Source of the DNA: an uncultured Collinsella sp.
Lineage (GTDB): Bacteria; Actinomycetota; Coriobacteriia; Coriobacteriales; Coriobacteriaceae
NCBI GenBank assembly: GCA_959026535.1
Contig: CAUFMB010000042.1
Coordinates: forward strand, 1 to 18,108
DNA: 18,108 nucleotides
Direction: 5' to 3'
Shown: positions 7,880-14,336 of the stretch, in pieces
Layout: the number at the start of each line of letters is the position of its first letter
Position numbering within the stretch: position 1 is the first letter of the stretch
Notes under the pieces: generated by a model
The model's input: only the letters and a program-made list of their open reading frames with translations
What the model was told of the DNA's origin: nothing
Databases searched by the model: none
Translations under genes and position numbers: made by a program

Positions 7880-8701
7880 CTACAGCAGATGCTCCTCGAT
7901 AAAGATCGCGATGCCGTCTTCGTCGTTGCTGGCGGTTACAAAGTCGGCGGCGGCGCGGGTGGCATCGCTGCCGTTTGCCATAGCCACGCCCACGCCGGCG
8001 TCAGCCACCATGCAGGTGTCGTTATCGGCATCGCCAAACACGCAGATGTTCTGGAGCCCCATGTCGTTGAGCTCCGCCACGCGCACAAGGCCGCGCGTCT
8101 TGGACACGCGCGGGTCCATGAACTCGTAGAGACGCTGCGTGGTTTGCAGGGCAGCCGCCTTAACGGTGTCGTCGGCAAACGTCGATGCGTGCTCGATGAC
8201 CTGCGGCATCACCTCGGGCGCCATGGTAAACATCACCTTGGGCTGCGGTTCGCGCAAAAACTCGGCAAAGTCGACCACCTGGTAGGGCACACCATCGACG
8301 CGCGACAGGTGCTCGACGCACACGTTGCTCTCGGGCACGTAGAACACGCCGTCTCGGGGGCAGACGGGTGTTGCCGGAAGGTCCGCCATGTGCTTGCAGA
8401 TGCGCGCGATGGTCTCGCCCGGCAGCGGATAGCTCAGCTCGTTGATGTCGTGCGCGCGGTCGATGACCTCAGCGCCACCGCAGCCCACCATCACGTCTAC
8501 CAGGCCTTCGATGCCCCAGAGCTCGTACATGGCCTCGGTCGCGTGGGCGTCGCGCCCGGTGCACAGGCCAAAGAGCACGCCGCGCTCGCGCAGGGCGCGG
8601 ATCGCCGCCACGGTGCGCGGGGACACCGTGTGCTGGCTCGTGAGCAGCGTGCCATCGATATCGCAGAACACGGCTTTGATGTGGCTGAAGGTGGTGTCCA
8701 T
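7880..8701 (-). CDS. Cof-type HAD-superfamily phosphatase (subfamily IIB-like)
   Basis: This 273-residue cytoplasmic hydrolase carries all four HAD motifs: DIDGTL (14-19, nucleophile and acid Asp), the Thr of LCTGR, the Lys of SKTRGL, and GDADND near the C-terminus. The insert between motifs II and III fits a C2 cap, as in Cof/YidA-type sugar-phosphate and cofactor phosphatases. The substrate cannot be told from sequence. The start at 8701 (MDTTFSHIK) is preferred because AGAAAGG lies 5 nt upstream and motif I falls at the usual distance. A longer frame to 8899 only reads through intergenic repeats. It appears monocistronic, with repeats on both sides and a terminator-like hairpin after the stop; there is no functional link to the pilus operon downstream. 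Confidence 0.9.
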   Translation of the reverse strand: MDTTFSHIKAVFCDIDGTLLTSQHTVSPRTVAAIRALRERGVLFGLCTGRDAHATEAMYELWGIEGLVDVMVGCGGAEVIDRAHDINELSYPLPGETIARICKHMADLPATPVCPRDGVFYVPESNVCVEHLSRVDGVPYQVVDFAEFLREPQPKVMFTMAPEVMPQVIEHASTFADDTVKAAALQTTQRLYEFMDPRVSKTRGLVRVAELNDMGLQNICVFGDADNDTCMVADAGVGVAMANGSDATRAAADFVTASNDEDGIAIFIEEHLL

Positions 8702-8789
8702 GGGGGCCTTTCTGGGTTGTGCGGCGGTGTGGGGCGTATTCGTGAACGGCGTACATGGTATACCAAGGCGCAGGCCGTTGGGGCCCGAT

Positions 8790-8822
8790 CGCCACAAAGG
8801 TGCCTGCCCCCTTGTGGTGGCC
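8790..8822. repeat. CCACAAAGG palindromic repeat (copy B)
   Basis: CGCCACAAAGGTGCCTGCC followed by CCCTTGTGGTGGCC forms an imperfect hairpin in the gap between the transporter remnant and the HAD gene. It shares the ACAAAGGTG...TGTGGTGG core with copies at 7836-7870 and 10325-10356. On the minus strand it lies about 90 nt upstream of the HAD start. Confidence 0.55.
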
Positions 8823-8856
8823 GGACCCGAAGGGTGGCCTGGCCCGGGGCGCAAAG

Positions 8857-8913
8857 CATCACAACATTCGACGTTTTTCGGCAAAATCGCGATTTTCATC
8901 GAATGTTGTGATG
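8857..8913. repeat. AACATTCGA palindromic element, copy 1 (possible terminator)
   Basis: A perfect 15-bp inverted repeat CATCACAACATTCGA (8857-8871) / TCGAATGTTGTGATG (8899-8913) encloses a 27-nt centre containing AAAATCGCGATTTT. It starts 4 nt after the stop of the transporter remnant, so it may serve as its terminator. The centre (GCCGAAAAACG on the minus strand) aligns with copies 2 and 3 in the opposite orientation. Confidence 0.65.
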
Positions 8914-8917
8914 GTTT

Positions 8918-10154
8918 TTACTGCCTTGCGGCACGATCCAAATGCCGGCGTCCAAACAGCAGCAACGCCGCGGGAACTGCCGTCACGACCATGCCCGCCC
9001 CTACGAGCGTCTGCTGCACGCCAAACGTCGCCGCCAGCCACGGGGCAATCGCCAGCGGCGCCACGCCGGCGAACATGTTGCCAAAGCCCATGACCGAGTT
9101 GACGCGGCCGAGCTGTCCGAGCGGGGCCGTCGTTTGCACGATCGTGTTGTGGAGCGGGTTGACGACGCCCCAGGCCACGCCCAGGGCAATCTGGCCGACA
9201 AGGGCTACGCCCACGTACGGCGTTCCCACGTAGAGCAGGCTTCCCAGACCCACGGACATGAGTGCCACGAGCAGCGTTTTGAGGCTGACGAAGCGCGGCG
9301 GCAAGCGGAGCGCGACCACGGCGCCCAGCACCGCGCCCACGCCGCAGGCCGACGAGAGCCAGCCCATCCACTCGACGCCGACGTGCAGGACATCGCGATA
9401 GAAGAACGACTCCAGCGGGTCGAAAGCGCCGTAGCCAAAGTTCGAGAGGAAGATGATACAGAAGAGCAGGGCGAGAACGCTGTTAGTGAAGACCGTCTTG
9501 ATGCTGGTCGCGAAGGTGGCGCGGACGGATGTGCTGGGGTTGGGGCGGTTGGCTTGGCCTGCGTGCCCGGCGATGCGGCCTTCCCTCGGCTTAAACCCCC
9601 AGCCGGCAATGAGTGCAAGCAGAGTGAACAGCATCATGAGCACGAACACCGCGCGCGACAAAGCCGCCCAGCGTGGGGCCGACGATGATGCTCACGTTGG
9701 AGAACATGGTGATGGTGGAGTTGATGTCTTTAAGCTCGACGGGGTCGTCGGTGAGATAGGCCGGATAGGACGTGGCGATAGGCTGGGCGAACCCCATCAC
9801 AAAACCCAGGAGCGCCGCGCCGGCAAGGACTGTCTCGGTCGCGCTGCCAAAGGCGATGATCGCCGCACCGGTTGCCAGCGTGCCGACGACGCTCAACAGA
9901 AAATGACGGCGCGGGCCCCAGGCGTCGAGCGCGGCGCCGCCCGCAAAGGACCCCAGGATTACGAAGACGTTCATAAACAGAACGGCCAGCGACGTCGCGA
10001 CGACCGAGGCGCCGTCCGCATAGGTAAGCGTTCCGATGACGCCGATAAAGTAACTGGTCTGGAAGCCGGTGTAGATGAGAAAGCGCATTGCCACCAGACG
10101 CTTAGCCTGCGCGGACAGCGACGGTTGGGATTTAGGAAATGGAGATGTAGACAT
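8918..10154 (-). pseudogene. Major facilitator superfamily transporter, frameshifted into two halves
   Basis: Two adjoining frames encode the halves of one 12-helix MFS permease of about 411 residues. The N-half (ATG 10154, with AAGGAG 5 nt upstream) covers the first six helices and a motif-A-like loop DAWGPRRH, then reads ...GPTLGGFVA before losing homology and ending at 9591. The C-half (frame 9661-8918, nominal TTG start, no ribosome binding site) opens RAVFVLMMLFTLLALIAGWG and carries the other six helices. The switch lies at CGCGCGCG (9650-9657): one extra CG, or one base fewer, gives VARAVFVL in a single frame. Either a recent pseudogene, a repeat-length switch or a sequencing error. 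The substrate is unknown; the fold resembles drug or sugar efflux permeases. It is probably a single-gene unit, flanked by palindromic repeats on both sides. Confidence 0.8.
9650..9657 (-). other. (CG)4 run at the transporter frameshift
   Basis: The coding strand reads GTC GCG CGC GGT in the first frame and GCG GTG TTC in the second. Adding one CG unit gives GTC GCG CGC GCG GTG TTC, joining the two halves without loss. The dinucleotide run is thus the likely site of the indel. Confidence 0.6.
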
Positions 10155-10281
10155 GTGGGCTCCTTGTTGCATACGAATACGGGCCGCAGGCATTGACCGC
10201 CGACCATCGACTCAATCTTTCTGTATGTAACGTTAAGGACGCATCGGGCCCCTTCTCTCCGTCTTCGCCCGGATGAACTAC

Positions 10282-10318
10282 TTGGTAGATTTTAAGGCAT
10301 GTCCCAAAAATCTACCAA
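10282..10318. repeat. GGTAGATTTT palindrome upstream of the transporter
   Basis: A perfect 12-bp inverted repeat TTGGTAGATTTT (10282-10293) / AAAATCTACCAA (10307-10318) with a 13-nt loop. A/T-rich ends on both sides would allow bidirectional termination. I recall similar GGTAGATTTTTGGGACATGCC sequences as dispersed repeats in Collinsella, but this is memory, not a search. Only one copy is in the window. Confidence 0.6.
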
Positions 10319-10324
10319 AGCAAA

Positions 10325-10356
10325 GGCCACCACAAAGGTGCCTGCCTGTGGTGGCC
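10325..10356. terminator. CCACAAAGG repeat (copy C), hairpin downstream of moaC-mobB
   Basis: A perfect 10-bp stem GGCCACCACA (10325-10334) / TGTGGTGGCC (10347-10356). On the minus strand the stem is followed by TTTGCTTTGG, making it a plausible terminator for the molybdenum cofactor operon about 130 nt after its stop. Same repeat family as 7836-7870 and 8790-8822. Confidence 0.5.
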
Positions 10357-10378
10357 CAATGATATGGCAGCGTAGCGA

Positions 10379-10478
10379 GCCGGTTCCAAGTGCCCCAGGT
10401 CGCCCCGAAAGAGGAGCGACGCGTACTTTGGTACGCGAGCGACGGCTTGAGGGGCGAGATGGGGTGCTTGGGGCCGGC
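10379..10478. repeat. 100-nt composite inverted repeat abutting moaC-mobB
   Basis: Outer arms GCCGGTTCCAAGTGCCCC (10379-10396) and GGGGTGCTTGGGGCCGGC (10461-10478) pair with wobbles. A second stem TCGCCCC / GGGGCGA continues inward, and a perfect CGCGTAC-TTTG-GTACGCG hairpin (10420-10437) forms the apex. On the minus strand it begins 6 nt after the moaC-mobB stop. It has no U-run of its own. It could be a mobile palindromic element, an mRNA 3'-end stabiliser or part of a compound terminator. Confidence 0.55.
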
Positions 10479-10484
10479 GCAGCG

Positions 10485-11792
10485 TCAAGCCTGAAGGTGG
10501 TCTTGGATCAGGTCGCAGATGGCTCGGGCGTCGTTGATGTTGATGGCTCGGGTCGCGAAGCCGGCGTCGAAGGCCTGGCGCGCCAGGGCCTCGTTGCAGG
10601 CTAAGGCCAGCGTGCGGCCGTCGACCAGATCGAGCGAGCTCTTACCGCGAAGACGGTCGACACCGGAGCGCGCAACCACGATATTGTCGAAGCCCTCGGT
10701 CTTGTAGCCCTCGATGATTACCACGTCGACATCGCTGTAGCGCGACAGCAGCTCGCGCGCGGGCATCTCGTCCTCCTCGCGCGTGTCGGCGTACTCCGCC
10801 CAGCGCGTGGCGCAAATGAGACCCACGTGCTTGGATCCCGCCTGGTGATGGCGCCAGGTATCCTTGGCGGGCACGTCGATATCAAAGCCGTGATGTCCAT
10901 GATGCTTGAGCGAGCCCACGCGCAGGCCACGGCGGGTAAGCTCAGCAATGACCTTCTCGACAAGTGTGGTCTTGCCCGAGTTCTGGTAACCGATAAACGC
11001 GATTGCTGGGGCGGCCGGAGTGGGAGCTGCGGGCACGGCCGGGGCGGATGCGCTCGCGGGCACGGTGCCATCAGTAGCGGCGGCCTCGGCAGCAGCAGCT
11101 TGACGTTCCGCGCGATCCCACACGCCCGAGCGTCCGCCCTCCTTGTGCAGCAGGCGCACATCGACGATCTCCATATCACGATCAACGGCCTTGCACATGT
11201 CGTAGATGGTCAGGCATGCGGCACTCGCACCGGTCAGTGCCTCCATCTCAATGCCGGTCTTGCCCGTCACACCGGCCGTGACCAGCACATGGAAGCCGAC
11301 CTGTCCGTCCGGACGCGCCGGCGCCCAGCCCTCGGGCGCGTCCTCGGCCGGCATTCCTGCCGCAGCGATGGGCGCAATGTCGCACTTGCTCTTGGTAATG
11401 AGCAATGGATGGCACATGGGGATGATGTCGCTCGTGCGTTTGATGGCCATAATGCCCGCCACGCGTGCGCAGGCAAGCACGTCGCCCTTTTTGGCGCGGT
11501 CCTGCAGCACCATGGCTTGCGTCTCGGGATGCATGAGGATGGTGCCCTCGGCGATGGCGATGCGGTGCGTCTCGGCCTTGTCAGACACGTCGACCATGCG
11601 CACCTCGCCCTTGGCGTCCACGTGCGTCAGCTCGTCGCGGCGTGCGTCGCGGGTGGAGTCGGTGTCGTTGTCGCTCACGGACGGCTGCACGGCCGCGGAC
11701 GCGGCGTCTTTGTTGGCAGACGTGGCTTTGTGGGCAGACATCGCGGCCCTGCGAGCGGCCTTGGTGGCATCGGCGTACCTGCTCTTGGCCAT
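10485..11792 (-). CDS. moaC: MoaC-MobB fusion: cyclic pyranopterin monophosphate synthase plus Moco-nucleotide GTPase domain
   Basis: This 435-residue two-domain protein of molybdenum cofactor synthesis has a charged, Ala-rich extension (1-54). A MoaC domain (about 55-225) follows with LTHVD, MCHPL (126-130), the VTGKTGIEMEALTG loop, YDMCKAVD and LLHKEGGRSG. It converts the MoaA product 3',8-cyclo-7,8-dihydro-GTP to cyclic pyranopterin monophosphate. After an Ala/Pro linker, a MobB domain (about 263-435) carries the P-loop GYQNSGKTT (268-276), SLKHHGHHGFDID and IIEGYKTEGFDN. MobB proteins bind GTP and assist MobA in adding a nucleotide to the cofactor. The start at 11792 has GGAGG 8 nt upstream and lies 4 nt after the moaA stop, so the two are co-transcribed and probably coupled. 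No mobA, moaE, moaD or moeA is present here. The fusion joins an early and a late step. Confidence 0.93.
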   Translation of the reverse strand: MAKSRYADATKAARRAAMSAHKATSANKDAASAAVQPSVSDNDTDSTRDARRDELTHVDAKGEVRMVDVSDKAETHRIAIAEGTILMHPETQAMVLQDRAKKGDVLACARVAGIMAIKRTSDIIPMCHPLLITKSKCDIAPIAAAGMPAEDAPEGWAPARPDGQVGFHVLVTAGVTGKTGIEMEALTGASAACLTIYDMCKAVDRDMEIVDVRLLHKEGGRSGVWDRAERQAAAAEAAATDGTVPASASAPAVPAAPTPAAPAIAFIGYQNSGKTTLVEKVIAELTRRGLRVGSLKHHGHHGFDIDVPAKDTWRHHQAGSKHVGLICATRWAEYADTREEDEMPARELLSRYSDVDVVIIEGYKTEGFDNIVVARSGVDRLRGKSSLDLVDGRTLALACNEALARQAFDAGFATRAININDARAICDLIQDHLQA

Positions 11793-11796
11793 ATGA

Positions 11797-12852
11797 TCAT
11801 CCTCCGATTTGGGACATAAATCGTTGCGTGCCCTCAATTATCGCGTGTTCCTGCGGTTTGTGGGCCACGGCATCGCGCCAAATCGAAAGTACCTGCATAT
11901 CATCACCACGGCGCAACGCCTCACGCACCGAATACTCGGCATCGCTGAACAGGCACGGACGCACGTTGCCATCGGCCGTCAGGCGCAGGCGGTTGCAATT
12001 CGCACAAAAATGGTTGGACATGGCGCTAATAAAGCCAACCGTTCCCGCCGCGCCCGGAAAGTGCCAATAGCGCGCAGGGCCCGCGCCGGCAGGAGCGTCG
12101 TTGATGTCGAGCGGCTCGAGCTCGCCCAGTCCCGCCGCGGTGGCCCCGACATTGATGCGCGCCCGCAGCTCGTCGCTCGGCACGGTGTCGCTCGCGTCCC
12201 ACAGCTCGGGATTGAGTGTGGGCGCGTGAGGGTCTACGGCACAATGCGAGCTCGTGTGCTCGTCGCCAATGGGCATGTATTCGATAAAGCGCAGGTGAAT
12301 GGGGCGGTCGACGGTCAGCCGCGCGAGAGCCCCCGCGTCCTGGTTGAGGCGGCGGACCACTACACAGTTAACCTTAACCGGCTCGAACCCCCAAGCAAGC
12401 GCCGCGTCGATGCCGGCCATGGTTTGCTCGAGCCGACCCAGGCGCGTGATCTTTCCAAAGAGTGTAGGGTCGAGCGTATCGAGCGAAATGTTGACACGGT
12501 CGAGCCCGGCATCTTTGAGCTGCGGTGCCAGCCTGGGCAGCAGAGCGCCGTTGGTGGTGAGCGAGATGTCCTCGATCTGCGAAATCGCGCGGATGTCACG
12601 AATGAGCGGGATAATGCGGCGGCTGACCAGCGGCTCGCCACCCGTCAGGCGCACGCGGCGAATGCCCTCCCCCGCCACCAGACGCACAAAGCGGGCAATT
12701 TCCTCGGCGCTGAGTAGCTCATCGTGCGCGCGCGGCGCCACGCCGTCGGCAGGCATGCAGTAGATGCAGCGGAAATTGCACTTGTCGGTTACGGCAATGC
12801 GCAGGTAGTTGATGTCGCGGCCAAAACCGTCATGTTGCGTGCGCTCGTCCAC
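11797..12852 (-). CDS. moaA: GTP 3',8-cyclase MoaA, radical SAM enzyme of molybdenum cofactor synthesis
   Basis: This 351-residue cytosolic iron-sulfur enzyme catalyses the first step of molybdenum cofactor synthesis, GTP to 3',8-cyclo-7,8-dihydro-GTP. The radical SAM cluster motif is CNFRCIYC (Cys25, Cys29, Cys32), followed by the SAM-binding GGEP (71-74). The C-terminal substrate-binding 4Fe-4S cluster is FCANCNRLRL...C (Cys283, Cys286, Cys300). The protein ends in the Gly-Gly tail typical of MoaA. Length is normal and no key residue is missing. The start is GTG at 12852, supported by GGGGAGG 5 nt upstream; no better ATG exists nearby. It is the first gene of a two-gene unit with moaC-mobB 4 nt downstream. 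A possible -10 hexamer lies about 40 nt upstream. Confidence 0.96.
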   Translation of the reverse strand: MDERTQHDGFGRDINYLRIAVTDKCNFRCIYCMPADGVAPRAHDELLSAEEIARFVRLVAGEGIRRVRLTGGEPLVSRRIIPLIRDIRAISQIEDISLTTNGALLPRLAPQLKDAGLDRVNISLDTLDPTLFGKITRLGRLEQTMAGIDAALAWGFEPVKVNCVVVRRLNQDAGALARLTVDRPIHLRFIEYMPIGDEHTSSHCAVDPHAPTLNPELWDASDTVPSDELRARINVGATAAGLGELEPLDINDAPAGAGPARYWHFPGAAGTVGFISAMSNHFCANCNRLRLTADGNVRPCLFSDAEYSVREALRRGDDMQVLSIWRDAVAHKPQEHAIIEGTQRFMSQIGG

Positions 12853-12892
12853 GCAATCCTCCCCTCGCGCAGGCCATTATTCTTCAGGGAAC

Positions 12893-12898
12893 ATAATA
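12893..12898 (-). promoter_or_regulatory. Possible -10 element for moaA
   Basis: On the minus strand TATTAT occurs in GCGGTATTATG about 41 nt upstream of the GTG start, in an otherwise GC-rich gap, which would give a leader of roughly 35 nt. No good -35 hexamer is found at 16-18 bp. Weak evidence. The gap shows no obvious Moco riboswitch. Confidence 0.3.
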
Positions 12899-12982
12899 CC
12901 GCACACGGGAACCGGGCCGACACGCGTACGACAGGACAGGCCATTCGAGCAAGAAGGCTTCCCGGGCCCATCCTCAGCATTC

Positions 12983-13047
12983 AAACCGTCCCAACATTCG
13001 ATGCTTTTCCCGATATTGGCAAAAAACGTCGAATGTTGGGACGGTTT
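12983..13047. repeat. AACATTCGA palindromic element, copy 2 (bidirectional terminator-like)
   Basis: A perfect 19-bp inverted repeat AAACCGTCCCAACATTCGA (12983-13001) / TCGAATGTTGGGACGGTTT (13029-13047) around a 27-nt centre. The AAA and TTT ends give short U-runs on either strand. It lies 37 nt beyond the stop of the nuclease-fold gene and upstream of moaA. It is nearly identical to copy 3 at 14224-14288, including the centre. Confidence 0.75.
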
Positions 13048-13084
13048 AGGTGTTCGCAGAGCTCGAAAGACGAGCTAGACGCCC

Positions 13085-14122
13085 CTAGAGGCCGCCGTTC
13101 CAGTGGCGAATCACGAATTCCCGCAGGTCATTCTGCCGTTTCTGGAACGCTTCGCTTCGGTCGCACTTAAGGCCCATAGCGAGCGCGATGGCGTTTATCG
13201 CCCGATGCAATTGCAGCCGGTTGGCAAACTGGGTCCCGGTGAGGACGATCATCCTAAAGCCCAGCGCGCTCAGCACGGTCATACGCTCCGCGTCCGACGC
13301 ACTGCGCTGTTTATCGAGATGGTCCGAGCCGTTGTATTCAATCCCCGTACCGCTCGCAGGTGCATATACATCGATCTCGAAATACCCGGCCTTAGCGAGA
13401 TATTTGAATTCGTTGGGAACATCGATCCGATGGTTGAGCTCGACCCTGGTGTACCCGAGCCCGCCCTGCGAACGCTTCGCGACGACCATGATTGCGGTGG
13501 CCGTCTCCATGGGCGACCGCGCGCCATCGTGCACGCGTTTGAGCACGGCAGCCGCACGTGTAGCCCCCTGACGAGATCGATTCTCATCGCAATAAGCGAT
13601 CAAGTCGGCAACGGTATACCTCTGCCCCATTTCGATATAATCGTCTGTCGCCAGATGATTCAAATGGTATCGGGCGCAGATTTCAAACCCATATTCCAGC
13701 TGCTCGGGCTCACTCATCCACGAACCCGCCTGTACGAAGCACATGGCCTCATCAACCACCAGAAGACCTTCTGCTACCTCGATAAGATGCTCCGAGGGTA
13801 TGGGCGCCCCAAACACATGGCGTCGGAGACCCGCCGGCCGAGAGCGCTCGAAATCGAAGCTAACCAGTGTGTCAATACGATCGAGCTCCTCATGTGGAAT
13901 ACCAAGTGAGACCAGGTAGTCGGTGACAATCTCGACCGCTGCAGATATTCTCAGCCCCTTTGCATCTAGCCCCAGTTTGGACAGGCCCGCGGTCGACTCC
14001 GCCTCGTCGACAAACGAGTCCTCATCGTATAGGCTGCTTGCTCGCGAAAGTGGCTCGGACGGGCGCGCCACGTTGTGGTACAGCCAGGCGGTCTTATGGG
14101 ACAGGACGATCGGCAGATCCAT
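13085..14122 (-). CDS. AbiEi-like / DUF559-like nuclease-fold protein of unknown function
   Basis: This 345-residue soluble protein has no signal peptide or membrane helix. The N-terminus (VLSHKTAWLYHN, then about residues 55-150) resembles the winged-helix/AbiEi antitoxin-like region of a protein family I remember as multi-copy in Coriobacteriia. It includes the SEPEQLEYGFEICARYHL segment, which in relatives reads roughly LVELGYELCGTY. The C-terminal part (about 200-300) looks like a PD-(D/E)XK fold: SPMETATA (Glu206), FEIDVYAP (Asp251), GIEYNG (Glu262), and LGFRMIVLT, comparable to DUF559/Vsr-like nucleases. The start at 14122 has GGAGG 4 nt upstream. It is a single gene between two near-identical palindromes, with no partner toxin or methylase beside it. 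Nuclease activity and any defence role are inference; the family assignment rests on memory of sequence patterns. Confidence 0.7.
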   Translation of the reverse strand: MDLPIVLSHKTAWLYHNVARPSEPLSRASSLYDEDSFVDEAESTAGLSKLGLDAKGLRISAAVEIVTDYLVSLGIPHEELDRIDTLVSFDFERSRPAGLRRHVFGAPIPSEHLIEVAEGLLVVDEAMCFVQAGSWMSEPEQLEYGFEICARYHLNHLATDDYIEMGQRYTVADLIAYCDENRSRQGATRAAAVLKRVHDGARSPMETATAIMVVAKRSQGGLGYTRVELNHRIDVPNEFKYLAKAGYFEIDVYAPASGTGIEYNGSDHLDKQRSASDAERMTVLSALGFRMIVLTGTQFANRLQLHRAINAIALAMGLKCDRSEAFQKRQNDLREFVIRHWNGGL

Positions 14123-14223
14123 GGGCCCTCCAATGGAGTCGGATAACCAACCTTATTCCCCTGCTCGCGGATTCGCACACCTTCGCATGCAAGTTAGCGA
14201 TTCCACCCGATCGGATGACAGAA

Positions 14224-14288
14224 AAACCGTCTCAACATTCGATGCTTTTCCTGATATCGGCAAAAAACGTCGAATGTTGGGACGGTTT
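14224..14288. repeat. AACATTCGA palindromic element, copy 3 (terminator-like, downstream of ABC genes)
   Basis: AAACCGTCTCAACATTCGA (14224-14242) and TCGAATGTTGGGACGGTTT (14270-14288) form a 19-bp stem with one wobble or mismatch and a 27-nt centre. On the minus strand it lies 48 nt after the exporter stop codon and ends in GGTTTTTC, so it can terminate the ABC operon. It has the same orientation as copy 2, with only a few differences. Confidence 0.75.
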
Positions 14289-14336
14289 GAGGCGGGGTGA
14301 GGAGCACGGAGGGCCAAAACACCGTGCTCGGATGGG

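Noticed and set aside
8702..8899. N-terminal extension of the HAD protein up to 8899
   Set aside because: The extra 66 residues translate intergenic repeats, and the ATG at 8701 has its own ribosome binding site and the correct distance to motif I.
7850..8911. 353-codon plus-strand open frame opposite the HAD gene
   Set aside because: Shadow frame; all four HAD motifs are on the minus strand.
8857..14288. CRISPR array suggested by repeated palindromes
   Set aside because: Only three copies, kilobases apart, in mixed orientation, with genes and not spacers between them, and no cas gene.
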